Assembly (NCBI GenBank): GCA_964613585.1
Contig: CAZTHL010000003.1
Span: forward strand, 1-64,000
Direction of reading: 5' to 3'
Source of the DNA: CAZTHL01 sp964613585
Lineage (GTDB): Bacteria > Pseudomonadota > Alphaproteobacteria > DSM-16000 > Inquilinaceae
Length of the DNA: 64,000 nt
Under the pieces are notes generated by a model. It was not told the DNA's origin and did not search any database. It saw only the letters and a program-made list of their open reading frames with translations. The translations under genes were made by a program, and so were the position numbers. This document shows positions 26,484-34,673 of this stretch, piece after piece. Position 1 is the stretch's first letter. The number at the start of each line of letters is the position of its first letter.

Positions 26484-26578
26484 GCCCGACGAGGCGCGGC
26501 CTCCGGCGCGCGGTCGGTCTCGTCCGCCGGCAGCGAAGCGCCTTCGACACCGGAATGCAGGTCTGGTAACCCTCTGGC

Positions 26579-27265
26579 ATGGACGATACCAACCGCAGGA
26601 CGACGGCCGCTGACGCACCGGAGCCACCGAAGTGGGGAGATGGCACGGCTGCGCCTCCGCGTACGGGCGAGGTCGAACGGATCACCCGGGAGACCAGCGT
26701 CCGCGCGCGGGTTGGCCTCGACGGCACCGGCGCCGCGCGCATCGCCACTGGCATCGGCTTCCTCGATCACATGATCGACCAGCTGGCCCGCCACGGCCTC
26801 CTCGACATCGAGCTCGAGGTCGTGGGCGATCTCCATGTCGACGGCCATCACAGCGCCGAGGACAGCGGCATCGCCCTTGGCCAGGCGGTGGCCGCGGCGC
26901 TGGGAGACCGGCGCGGCATCCAAAGATACGGCGATGCCACCGTTCCGCTGGACGAGGCGTTGTGCCGGGTCGTCGTTGACGTCTCCGGCCGGCCCTATCT
27001 GGTGTGGCGGGTCGGCTTCAGCCAGCCGAGGCTCGGCACGCTGGACACCGAGCTGGTGCGCGAATGGTTCCAGGCCTTTGCCCAGCATGCCGGCATCACA
27101 TTGCATGTCGAGTGCCTGCACGGCGACAACAACCACCACATCGCCGAGAGCGCCTTCAAGGCACTGGCCCGAGCCCTGCGCGGCGCGCTCGAGCGCGATC
27201 CGCGCCGCGACGGTGAGGTCCCGTCCACCAAGGGCACCCTTGGCGGCCGGAGCTTTCCCGACTGA
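26579..27265 (+). CDS. hisB: Imidazoleglycerol-phosphate dehydratase
   Basis: A 228-residue monofunctional HisB (step six of histidine synthesis) with the two His-rich metal-binding motifs in repeated halves: FLDHMIDQLARHG and HVDGHHSAEDSGIALGQA in the first half, ECLHGDNNHHIAESAFKALA in the second. An N-terminal tail of about 30 residues precedes the core (VERITRETSVRARVGLDG). There is no fused phosphatase domain, as usual outside enterobacteria. It opens the hisB-H-A-F-E cluster. Confidence 0.97.
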   Translation: MDDTNRRTTAADAPEPPKWGDGTAAPPRTGEVERITRETSVRARVGLDGTGAARIATGIGFLDHMIDQLARHGLLDIELEVVGDLHVDGHHSAEDSGIALGQAVAAALGDRRGIQRYGDATVPLDEALCRVVVDVSGRPYLVWRVGFSQPRLGTLDTELVREWFQAFAQHAGITLHVECLHGDNNHHIAESAFKALARALRGALERDPRRDGEVPSTKGTLGGRSFPD

Positions 27266-27525
27266 GCCGGCACCGCTGGCGATCCTGCGTATCCCGGACG
27301 GGCTCGAGACCTGTTCGGCCGGCTCCCGCTCCCGATGCCCCCTGAGGATCATCCTGATCCGGGGCTGCGGCCGGGGTCCCGACGATCGTTCCGGAGGCGG
27401 TACCGGTCGCGCTGGTGGCGCAGTCATGGTTTCGCAACGCCGAAGGATGCTCTAGACTTGGAAGGATACGGTCGTTCGGCTGGCCAAGGGATCGGGTCGG
27501 ACACCCCTGCAGCCTCGGATCCACC
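27266..27525. other. 260-bp hisB-hisH gap without a supported gene
   Basis: Some alphaproteobacteria have a small extra gene here. The open frames in this gap have Pro/Arg-rich translations that match no family I know. No terminator hairpin with a T-run was seen. It may contain a secondary promoter for hisH, but no convincing hexamers were found. Confidence 0.4.
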
Positions 27526-28170
27526 ATGACGGTCGCCATCATCGACTACGGTTCGGGCAATCTGCGCTCTGCCGCCAAGGCGTTCGAGCGCGCCGCCCGG
27601 GACCGGGGCCGGACCGTTGTGGTCGAGGTCACCGCGGATCCCGATCGGGTTCTCGCCGCCGATCATATCGTTCTGCCCGGTGTCGGGGCGTTCGCCGATT
27701 GCAAGGCCGGCCTCGACGCCTTGCCCGGAATGATCGAGGCGCTCGAGGCTGCCGTGATCGACGGCGGCCGACCCTTCATGGGAATTTGCGTCGGCATGCA
27801 ACTCATGTCGACCACGGGCCGGGAGTACGGCGAGCACCCAGGCCTGGGCTGGATCCCGGGCGAGGTGGTGGCGCTGACCCGCGACCGGTCCGCGCTCAAG
27901 GTGCCGCACATGGGATGGAACCAGCTCGAGGTCCGGCAGCCCAATCACCCCGTGCTGGCCGCGCTTGAGCCCGGGTGCCACGCCTACTTCGTGCACAGCT
28001 ATCACTTTTCCGCGGCCGAGGCCGGGCATGTCCTGGCCGAGGTCGACTACGGCGGGCCTCTCGCCGCGATCATCGGCCGGGACAACATGGTGGGCACCCA
28101 GTTCCACCCCGAGAAAAGCCAGTCCACCGGTCTAAGCCTGATCGCCGCATTCCTGGACTGGGCGCCGTGA
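27526..28170 (+). CDS. hisH: Imidazole glycerol phosphate synthase, glutaminase subunit
   Basis: A 214-residue class I glutamine amidotransferase that feeds ammonia to HisF. The nucleophile elbow is GICVGMQ with Cys88, and the His-Glu pair lies in GTQFHPEKSQ near residues 196-198. IIDYGSGNLRS is the typical N-terminus. ATG 27526 is fixed by homology. Its stop overlaps the start of the next gene (GTGA). Confidence 0.97.
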   Translation: MTVAIIDYGSGNLRSAAKAFERAARDRGRTVVVEVTADPDRVLAADHIVLPGVGAFADCKAGLDALPGMIEALEAAVIDGGRPFMGICVGMQLMSTTGREYGEHPGLGWIPGEVVALTRDRSALKVPHMGWNQLEVRQPNHPVLAALEPGCHAYFVHSYHFSAAEAGHVLAEVDYGGPLAAIIGRDNMVGTQFHPEKSQSTGLSLIAAFLDWAP

Positions 28171-28709
28171 TCGCGGCCCCGCCGACCACAGCGGTCGAGA
28201 TGCTGACAGAGCTTCGCGGCGCCGACCTTCATGACCTCTGCGATGCAACGGAGCTGGCGATCGGCGACGGCGGCGGCTTCGGCTGGCTGTCCCCGCCGCC
28301 GCGCGACGCGCTGGAGCGCTTCTGGCGCGGCGTTCTCGCGGTGCCGGGCCGCACCCTGTTCGTTGGTCGGCTGGACGGAGTCATTGCCGGCTCAGCCCAG
28401 CTGCTCCGCCCGCCCCCGAACAACGAGGCGCAGGCGTTCGCCGCCACCCTCACCTCCTACTTCGTGGCCCCCTGGGCCCGCGGCCATGGCTTGGCCCGGC
28501 GTCTGATCGAGGCCGTCGAAGCTCTGGCACGGGAGGACGGCTTCGAGGTGCTGGGCCTCGATATCCGCGCCACCCAGCAGGCCGCGATCCAACTTTGCCT
28601 CAACCTGGGGTTCGAGCATTGGGGCACCAACCCCTTTTACGCGAAGGTTCAGGGGCGCATCGTGGCCGGCTATTACTTCTGCAAGCCATTACGTGAGCTG
28701 GAGAGCTGA
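28167..28709 (+). CDS. GNAT family N-acetyltransferase inside the his cluster
   Basis: A 180-residue acetyltransferase with the acetyl-CoA binding loop VAPWARGHGLARRLIEAVE (about 104-122; R/Q-x-x-G-x-G/A variant RGHGLA), followed by LGLDIRATQQAAIQLCLNLGFEHWG, given here only as an anchor for the family C-terminal motif. The GTG at 28167 overlaps hisH by four bases and the gene ends six bases before hisA, so it is fully embedded in the operon. The substrate is unknown; a link to histidine synthesis is only positional. Confidence 0.8.
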   Translation: MIAAPPTTAVEMLTELRGADLHDLCDATELAIGDGGGFGWLSPPPRDALERFWRGVLAVPGRTLFVGRLDGVIAGSAQLLRPPPNNEAQAFAATLTSYFVAPWARGHGLARRLIEAVEALAREDGFEVLGLDIRATQQAAIQLCLNLGFEHWGTNPFYAKVQGRIVAGYYFCKPLRELES

Positions 28710-28715
28710 GCACGC

Positions 28716-29453
28716 ATGATCCTGTATCCGGCGATTGACCTCAAGGACGGCTTATGCGTGCGCCTGGTGCGGGGCGACATGAACGAGGTGACAGTGTTCA
28801 ATGAGGAGCCGGCCGAGCAGGCGCGGCAGTTCGCGCGTCAGGGCTTTCAGCATATCCACGTGGTCGATCTCAACGGCGCCCGCTCCGGCCGACCCGTGAA
28901 CAGCGAGGCCGTCGAGGCCATCCTGGCCGCGATCGACCTGCCGGTCCAGCTCGGCGGCGGCATCCGTGACATGGCGATGATCGAGCACTGGCTTGACCGC
29001 GGCGTCCGCCGGGTCGTGCTCGGCACCGTGGCGCTCCAGCAGCCGAGCCTGGTCCGCGAGGCCAGCCGTCGCTTCCCCGGCCGGATCGCGGTCGCCATCG
29101 ATGCGCGGGAAGGGTATGTCTGCATTGAAGGCTGGTCCCGCACCAGCCGGGTCAAGGCGCTCGATCTCGCGCTGCGCTTTGAGGACAGCGGCGCCGACGC
29201 CATCGTCTACACCGACATCAACAGGGATGGCGCCATGGGCGGCCTGAACGTGGAGGCGACCACTGACCTCGCCTTCGCGCTGACGACGCCTGTGATCGCC
29301 TCGGGCGGCGTCTCGTCCCTCGACGATCTGCGGGCTCTCAAGGCCGAGGAGCATGCCGGCATCGCCGGCGTCATCTGCGGCCGCGCCCTGTATGACGGGC
29401 GCATCGATCCCGCCGCCGCCCTCGAGGTGCTGGACGGTCCGGACGAGGAATGA
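28716..29453 (+). CDS. hisA: Phosphoribosylformimino-AICAR ribotide isomerase
   Basis: A 245-residue TIM barrel catalysing the fourth step of histidine synthesis, an Amadori rearrangement. The catalytic Asp8 lies in YPAIDLKDG and the second Asp in YTDINRDGAMGG; phosphate-binding loops are LGGGIRD and ASGGVSSLDD. It is intact and of family length. hisF begins 16 bases downstream and is a structural paralogue. Confidence 0.97.
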   Translation: MILYPAIDLKDGLCVRLVRGDMNEVTVFNEEPAEQARQFARQGFQHIHVVDLNGARSGRPVNSEAVEAILAAIDLPVQLGGGIRDMAMIEHWLDRGVRRVVLGTVALQQPSLVREASRRFPGRIAVAIDAREGYVCIEGWSRTSRVKALDLALRFEDSGADAIVYTDINRDGAMGGLNVEATTDLAFALTTPVIASGGVSSLDDLRALKAEEHAGIAGVICGRALYDGRIDPAAALEVLDGPDEE

Positions 29454-29469
29454 CCGAAGGTCCGCAACC

Positions 29470-30234
29470 ATGCTGAAGATGCGAGTGATCCCCTGCCTGG
29501 ACGTCAAGGACGGCCGGGTCGTCAAAGGCGTGAACTTCGTCGACCTGATCGACGCCGGCGACCCGGTCGAGCAGGCGCGGGTCTATGACGCGGCGGGGGC
29601 GGACGAGCTCTGCTTTCTGGACATCACGGCCTCCAGCGACGACCGCGCCATCCTGCTCGACGTGGTTCGACGCACGGCCGAGCAGGTGTTCATGCCGCTT
29701 ACCGTCGGCGGCGGCGTGCGCACCGTCGAGGACATCCGCGCCCTGCTGCTCGCCGGCGCCGACAAGGTGTCCATCAACACCGCCGCCGTGCACCGGCCCG
29801 ACTTCGTGCGCGAGGCGGCGGAAAAGTTCGGCAACCAGTGCATCGTCGTCGCCGTCGACGCCAAGGGCACCGCACCGGGTCGCTGGGAGGTGTTCACCCA
29901 TGGTGGCCGCCGGCCGACCGGGCTGGACGCGATCGACTGGGCCGGCCGCATGGCGCAGTCGGGTGCCGGAGAGATCCTGCTCACCTCCATGGACCGTGAC
30001 GGCACCAAGGCAGGCTTCGACGTGGCCCTGACACGGGCGGTGGCGGATGCCGTTCCGGTGCCGGTCATCGCCTCAGGCGGTGTGGGCACCCTCGAGCATC
30101 TGGCCGAGGGCATTCGCGACGGTGGCGCCACGGCGGTCCTGGCCGCCTCCATCTTCCATTTCGGCACCTTCTCGATCGCCGAGGCCAAAGCGCATCTGGG
30201 TGCCGCGGGCATCCCCGTGCGTCCGACCGACTAG
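29470..30234 (+). CDS. hisF: Imidazole glycerol phosphate synthase, cyclase subunit
   Basis: A 254-residue TIM barrel that uses ammonia from HisH to form IGP and AICAR. Catalytic Asp11 is in IPCLDVKDGRVVKG, and the second Asp is in LLTSMDRDGTKAG. VGGGVRTVEDI and IASGGVGTLEHL bind phosphate. The TAG stop codon (30232-30234) is the first part of an intergenic palindromic repeat, so the repeat borders directly on the coding sequence. Confidence 0.97.
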   Translation: MLKMRVIPCLDVKDGRVVKGVNFVDLIDAGDPVEQARVYDAAGADELCFLDITASSDDRAILLDVVRRTAEQVFMPLTVGGGVRTVEDIRALLLAGADKVSINTAAVHRPDFVREAAEKFGNQCIVVAVDAKGTAPGRWEVFTHGGRRPTGLDAIDWAGRMAQSGAGEILLTSMDRDGTKAGFDVALTRAVADAVPVPVIASGGVGTLEHLAEGIRDGGATAVLAASIFHFGTFSIAEAKAHLGAAGIPVRPTD

Positions 30235-30371
30235 AACGTTTCCGCGTGGTGCGGAATCGGAACAGGCCCGCTCCTCCGCCCGGCCAGCCCGAGTATGCTG
30301 TCGTTGAGTGGCCGGGCGGGTGGCCGGGTGGGAGAGCGGGCCGGCGATGCCACCTAACCCGGAAACGCTCT
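30232..30371 (+). repeat. Palindromic intergenic repeat, copy A
   Basis: An imperfect inverted repeat of about 139 bp fills most of the hisF-hisE gap. The outer arms are TAGAACGTTTCCG (30232-30244) and CGGAAACGCTCT (30360-30371). The inner arms CCCGCTCCTCCGCCCGGCCA (30268-30287) and a near complement at 30310-30340 flank a central spacer. The right half closely matches 34329-34396 next to the assembly gap. It would form a long hairpin in mRNA between hisF and hisE. No transposase is present, so it is REP-like or MITE-like. Confidence 0.7.
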
Positions 30372-30418
30372 TCCATTCCCGTCGGGCTCAGAGACTGCAA
30401 CCGGGGGAAACGACAGGC

Positions 30419-30772
30419 ATGCACGGCGATATAGCCATCCTTGAACGGCTTTACGCCATCGTGGCGGCGCGCCGTGGCGGTGATCCGGCCACCAGCCACA
30501 CGGCACGGCTGTTCTCCCGCGGCACCGGGCATATCGCCCAGAAAGTCGGTGAGGAGGCCGTCGAGATTGTGGTCGAGGCGGTGGCCCGGCGACCTGAGGG
30601 CGTGGTGGCCGAAAGCGCCGACCTCCTCTATCACCTCCTCGTGCTCTGGGCCGATGCCGGAGTCACTCCCGATCAAGTCTGGGCGGCGCTGGAGCGTCGT
30701 GAGGGGACCAGCGGGGTGGCCGAGAAGGCGGCCCGCGCGGGCGACCGCATCGGGCCAAAGGCTTCTGACTGA
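30419..30772 (+). CDS. hisE: Phosphoribosyl-ATP pyrophosphatase
   Basis: A 117-residue all-helical enzyme of the MazG-like fold, carrying out the second step of histidine synthesis. The metal-binding motif is KVGEEAVEIVVEA followed by ESADLLYHLLVLW. The family start LERLYAIVAARRGGDPATSHTARLF fixes ATG 30419; an upstream in-frame start at 30308 lies within the repeat and adds unrelated residues. A separate hisI is not in the window. Confidence 0.94.
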   Translation: MHGDIAILERLYAIVAARRGGDPATSHTARLFSRGTGHIAQKVGEEAVEIVVEAVARRPEGVVAESADLLYHLLVLWADAGVTPDQVWAALERREGTSGVAEKAARAGDRIGPKASD

Positions 30773-30945
30773 TGGTCAATCCAGATGATTCCGGCACCGG
30801 CACGATGGCCCGAAGGCCCGGCCGGCACGGCGTCGCGAGACGGCGGCGATCCGAAACGCATTCGTCCAACACCATGCAGGGTGACCGGGCGCTGCCTCAC
30901 CGTCAGCGCACCATCGACCGCACCAAGCCGGGAGGAGACGCGGCC

Positions 30946-31311
30946 ATGGCCTATGATTCGGACAATGTCTTTGCCAGGATCCTCCGCGGGGAGATCCCGT
31001 GCAGCAAGGTCTACGAGGACGACTACGCCTTGGCGTTCAATGACATCGCGCCCAAGGCGCCCATCCACGTGCTGGTCATCCCGAAGGGCGCCTACGAGTC
31101 GATGGACGACTTCACGGCGAACGCGTCCGAGGCGGAGATCGCGGGTCTGTTTCGTGCCGTCGGCACGGTGGCCCGGCAGATTGGCGCCATCGAAGGCGGG
31201 TATCGCCTGCTGTCGAACTGCGGACGGAACGGCCACCAGGAGGTGCCGCATCTGCATATCCATGTCTTTGGCGGCCGTCCCCTCGGACCGATGTTGTCTC
31301 CCGTGTCCTAG
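30946..31311 (+). CDS. HIT family nucleotide-binding hydrolase
   Basis: A 121-residue histidine-triad protein (HinT type), probably a purine nucleoside phosphoramidase. The histidine triad is HLHIHVFGGRPLGPM, and the N-terminal FARILRGEIPCSKVYEDD and GYRLLSNCGRNGHQEV are typical. ATG 30946 has GGAGGAGACG upstream; the open frame back to 30772 is not family-like. It follows hisE by 173 bp, a common alphaproteobacterial arrangement. Confidence 0.94.
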   Translation: MAYDSDNVFARILRGEIPCSKVYEDDYALAFNDIAPKAPIHVLVIPKGAYESMDDFTANASEAEIAGLFRAVGTVARQIGAIEGGYRLLSNCGRNGHQEVPHLHIHVFGGRPLGPMLSPVS

Positions 31312-31323
31312 GATCCGGACGCC

Positions 31324-33213
31324 ATGATGCCAGCCGTCCGGCAGATGGCCCTCCCGTCCGAAACGGCGGCGAAGCCGGACCCTCGGCGCCGGACGGTGCC
31401 GCTCGCGGTGCTGCTCGCCGCGATGATTGGCGCACTGGTCGCGGTCAGCGTGCTCGCTGTCCTCGCCATCGGCTGGCGGGTCGGTGTGCGCAACACCGAC
31501 GAGCTGCTGCGCGACAAGGCTGAACTGATCGTCACCCTGACCGAGACCGTGCTGCGCGACTATCTCGATCCGGCTCAAAGCCAAGTGCTCTTCCTGGCCG
31601 AGCGGATCGAGTCCCGCGCCATCGATCCACGGGACCCACAGATCTGGCGGCAGGCGTCCGCGGCGGCGCTGGCCGGCACGCCGCAGGTGATCTCCCTCGT
31701 CTACTTCGACGCCGACCTTCGGCTCACCGGGGTGGGCCGCGTCGACGGCGCCCTGGTCACCATCGACCTCGACCGGAGCGATCTCGCCAGTGCCCGCCGC
31801 GCCTGGGCCGAGACGTCCCGCCGCGACGCGCCCTACTGGGGCGAGGTCGTCTATCTCGCGCCGCGCGCCACCACGGCGCTGAACATCCGGCAAGGAGTCC
31901 GTGCACCGGACGGCCGGCTGACCGGCATCGTGATCGCCACCGTGAGCATCGGCGATGTTTCCCGTCACCTGGAAGGGCTGGAACGCCAGACGCCTGGCCA
32001 GACGCCCTTCATCCTCTACGGCGAGGATGAGGTGCTCGCTCACCGGCGGCTCTTGAGCCACGACATTCCGCTTTCCGAGCAGGAGCCGTTGCCGTCGTTG
32101 ACCGAGATTGGCGATCCCGTCGTGGCCGCCTTGTCCGGCGCTCGCCGGAGGCTCACCGGAGCCGATACGGTCGAGAGCCAGGCCATCGAAAGCGGCGGAT
32201 CCGAATACATCGTGCTGTACCGGGCTCTGGACGGGTACGGTCCACGCAGCTTGGTCATCGGCACCTACTTTCCCCGTGAGGAGGTGGCCCAGGAACGGAC
32301 GCGGCTGGTCCGTTCCGGAATCGCCGGCCTTTCCGTCGCCGGTCTTGCCATTGGAGCCGGCATACTGATGGGGCGTGCCATCGCACGCCCGGTCCAGCGG
32401 CTGGCGGACGCCGCTTCCCGGGTCGGATCCCTCGAGTTCGAGGAAGTGGGCCACCTCCCCGGCAGCCGGGTTCGTGAGCTCGACAGTCAGGCGCGCGCGT
32501 TCAATACGATGCTGGCCGGCTTGCGATGGTTCGAAACCTATGTGCCGCGCCAGCTGGTCAGCCGGCTGCTCCGGCACGGCCGGCAGGCCGAGACCTCGGT
32601 CGAACGCGACCTCACGGTGATGTTTACAGACATCGCCGGCTTCACCGCGGCCAGCGAGCGGTTCGGCGCGGCGCAGACGGCGGCTTTCCTCAACGATCAC
32701 TTTGCGCTGCTCGCCCGCTGCGTTGAGTCCGAGGGCGGAACCATCGACAAGTTCATCGGTGATGCGTTGATGGCGTTCTGGGGCGCGCCCGAGGAGCAGC
32801 CCGATCACGCGAGGCGGGCCTGCCGTGCCGCCTGTGCCATCGCCCGCGCGGTGTCGTTGGACAACCAGGACCGGACGGCGCGAGGCCGGCCCGCGGTGCG
32901 GGTTCGGATCGGCCTGCACACCGGTCGCATGGTGGTGGGCAACATTGGCGCACCCTCACGCATGAACTACACGATTGTCGGAGACCCGGTGAACACCGGC
33001 CAACGGCTGGAGCAACTCGGCAAGGTCCTGGCAGCCGGGGACGAAGCGGTGACGATTCTCCTGAGCGGCGACACGGCTGCCCAAGCGCTTCAAGGCCAAG
33101 GTTGTCCGAGCTTCCTCCTGCAAGACTGCGGGGACCAGCAGCTTCGCGGCAGGCGGGCGCCGATCCGGGTGTTCCGGTTGCGTCCGCACGACCTTGAGCC
33201 AACTTTGTCTTGA
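31324..33213 (+). CDS. Membrane class III adenylate cyclase with extracytoplasmic sensor and HAMP domain
   Basis: A 629-residue signal-transduction protein. A first transmembrane helix (about 25-50) precedes a periplasmic dCACHE-like region (50-335), then a second helix (about 337-357), a HAMP domain (GRAIARPVQRLADAASRVG) and the cyclase domain. Catalytic residues are present: metal Asp in MFTDIAGFT, adenine-specifying Lys plus second metal Asp in DKFIGDALMAFWG, Thr in NYTIVGDPVNTGQR, and the Asn-x3-Arg pair in NTGQR. Lys and Thr together indicate ATP rather than GTP as substrate (class IIIb). It starts 12 bases after the HIT gene. The ligand is unknown. Confidence 0.9.
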   Translation: MMPAVRQMALPSETAAKPDPRRRTVPLAVLLAAMIGALVAVSVLAVLAIGWRVGVRNTDELLRDKAELIVTLTETVLRDYLDPAQSQVLFLAERIESRAIDPRDPQIWRQASAAALAGTPQVISLVYFDADLRLTGVGRVDGALVTIDLDRSDLASARRAWAETSRRDAPYWGEVVYLAPRATTALNIRQGVRAPDGRLTGIVIATVSIGDVSRHLEGLERQTPGQTPFILYGEDEVLAHRRLLSHDIPLSEQEPLPSLTEIGDPVVAALSGARRRLTGADTVESQAIESGGSEYIVLYRALDGYGPRSLVIGTYFPREEVAQERTRLVRSGIAGLSVAGLAIGAGILMGRAIARPVQRLADAASRVGSLEFEEVGHLPGSRVRELDSQARAFNTMLAGLRWFETYVPRQLVSRLLRHGRQAETSVERDLTVMFTDIAGFTAASERFGAAQTAAFLNDHFALLARCVESEGGTIDKFIGDALMAFWGAPEEQPDHARRACRAACAIARAVSLDNQDRTARGRPAVRVRIGLHTGRMVVGNIGAPSRMNYTIVGDPVNTGQRLEQLGKVLAAGDEAVTILLSGDTAAQALQGQGCPSFLLQDCGDQQLRGRRAPIRVFRLRPHDLEPTLS

Positions 33214-33413
33214 GTTGAGGGTTACGACAGGGCGGCCGCCGCGGCCACCTTGGATCGCGCCGGAGGACCGGGAAGCCCCGGCGCGTGCACCGCCAACCTC
33301 GAAAAGTCGGACTTCGGAGGACTTCGCTTCTTGCCAAAAGAACAGTTTGACGGCCAAAGATCCGGACTGTCCTGGACAACACCCATGCCCGCGCGTGACA
33401 AAGGGCTCTTTGG

Positions 33414-34079
33414 ATGATGGCGGGGCCGATCCACGGCGCGGCGCTGGGGCGCCCAGGCGGATCGAAGCTGCATTCCGAGGCATGCGAGCGGAATTCCGGA
33501 CCGATCCTGCGCGCCTTGAGGGATACCTTGCCGGACACCGGACTGGTGCTGGAGATCGCCTGCGGAACGGGCCAGCACGCCGCTTACTTCGCACCGCGGC
33601 TGCCCCACCTCACCTGGCTGCCAACCGATGCCGACGAAGCGATGCTGGCAAGCGCGCAGGCATGGCGCGCGGACGTCGAGGCTGCCAATCTCCGGAAGCC
33701 CATGAAGCTGGACGTGCTCGATGAGCCCTGGCCGCTCGACGCTGGGACGTCTCTCAGCGCCATCGTGGCATCCAACCTTATCCATATCGCGCCCTGGCCG
33801 GTGTGTCAGGCGTTGCTCCGCCAGGCACAGCATTGGCTGCCGGAGGGTGGCGTGTTGTTCCTCTATGGTCCGTTCCATCGTGGCGGCCGGCCGACAGCCC
33901 CCAGCAATGTCGCCTTCGACATGTTCCTGAGGTCGGAAAACCCCCAGTGGGGGTTGCGCAATCTCGAGACTGTCCTGTCCCTGGCGGGGGAGCTTGGTCT
34001 TTCCTTCATGAGGACCATCGACATGCCGGCGAACAACCTGGCAGTGGTCATGGAGCGGGACAGCAGCGCCGCGGGCTGA
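33414..34079 (+). CDS. DUF938 SAM-dependent methyltransferase-like protein
   Basis: A 221-residue class I methyltransferase of the DUF938 family. The SAM loop is VLEIACGTGQHAAYFA, preceded by the family N-terminal SEACERNSGPILRALRD, and followed by PTDADE (acidic residue after strand 2). A further family segment is LFLYGPFHRGG. Homologues, including metazoan ones, are mostly uncharacterised. It stands alone about 200 bp after the cyclase gene and ends 135 bp before the N gap. Confidence 0.85.
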   Translation: MMAGPIHGAALGRPGGSKLHSEACERNSGPILRALRDTLPDTGLVLEIACGTGQHAAYFAPRLPHLTWLPTDADEAMLASAQAWRADVEAANLRKPMKLDVLDEPWPLDAGTSLSAIVASNLIHIAPWPVCQALLRQAQHWLPEGGVLFLYGPFHRGGRPTAPSNVAFDMFLRSENPQWGLRNLETVLSLAGELGLSFMRTIDMPANNLAVVMERDSSAAG

Positions 34080-34214
34080 GGCGCGCTTTGCCGACCGTCA
34101 AGAGCCGCGATGCCCTGCGACCGCGATCCGACCCCGCATCGCATTGCATCGGGGATCCAAGCCGTTGACACTGGCGGGTCGTTGCCGATCGACGGGCCAG
34201 CACCGACCCGCTCC
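34080..34214. other. Contig end before the assembly gap
   Basis: The 135 bp between the DUF938 gene and the N run contain no supported gene. The last bases, CCCGCTCC (34207-34214), are identical to the first bases after the gap (34315-34322), so the two contigs share an eight-base end. Confidence 0.6.
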
Positions 34215-34314
34215 NNNNNNNNNNNNNNNNNNNNNNNNNNNNNNNNNNNNNNNNNNNNNNNNNNNNNNNNNNNNNNNNNNNNNNNNNNNNNNNNNNNNNN
34301 NNNNNNNNNNNNNN
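34215..34314. other. Assembly gap of exactly 100 N
   Basis: One hundred ambiguous bases, the conventional size for a gap of unknown length. It separates two contigs in an intergenic zone that carries the second copy of the palindromic repeat. Missing sequence of any size is possible, including a gene. Confidence 0.99.
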
Positions 34315-34397
34315 CCCGCTCCATCCAAGCGGACTGTTGTTGTGTGGCCGGGCGGGGGAGCGGGCCGGCGACGCCACCTGAGCCGGAAACGCTCTAG
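34315..34397 (-). repeat. Palindromic intergenic repeat, copy B (partial)
   Basis: The segment after the gap matches the right half of copy A: GTGTGGCCGGGCGGG, GAGCGGGCCGGCGA, GCCACCT and CCGGAAACGCTCTAG appear in the same order, lacking an 11-base internal stretch. On the minus strand its end reads CTAGAGCGTTTCCG, against CTAGAACGTTTCCG in copy A. The other arm is lost in or before the gap. The TAG stop of the adjacent small gene is part of this end. Confidence 0.7.
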
Positions 34398-34543
34398 CGG
34401 ACGTCACCGACCTCCACCATCGGAAGTGATTGTGCCGGGATCTCCGCCGCGGTGCTGAAGCCGGTGACCCAGAGAGTCGTCCCAACCACCGTGGTGCCGA
34501 TGATCAGGGCCTTGTGGAACCAGCGACGCAGGATCGTGAACAT
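34394..34543 (-). CDS. Small single-pass membrane or secreted protein, unknown
   Basis: A 49-residue frame with a basic N-terminus (MFTILRRWFHK), a hydrophobic segment of about 18 residues (ALIIGTTVVGTTLWVTGF) and a short polar tail. GGAGAT lies seven bases upstream of the ATG at 34543, a good ribosome binding site. It looks like an anchored or secreted small protein, and STAAE after the hydrophobic stretch would suit signal peptidase. No homologue is recognised. Its TAG stop lies within repeat copy B. The frame extends 14 codons upstream, without a better start. Confidence 0.45.
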   Translation of the reverse strand: MFTILRRWFHKALIIGTTVVGTTLWVTGFSTAAEIPAQSLPMVEVGDVR

Positions 34544-34673
34544 GACTTGATCTCCATGTTGGCAATCGATTGTCAACTTGACCACCCAAACGTGCGCATT
34601 CTTGTTGTCACATGCAAATCACAGGCTCGATAGGCCGGCGTGGATGCCGCGTCGCTTCAGGTCGTCACACCGG

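Noticed and set aside
24825..26627. 600-codon minus-strand frame opposite hcp
   Set aside because: Antisense to a complete hcp with all cluster motifs; low-complexity translation.
30673..32919. 748-codon minus-strand frame across hisE, the HIT gene and the cyclase gene
   Set aside because: It runs antisense to three recognised genes and has no domain; the open length comes from GC bias.
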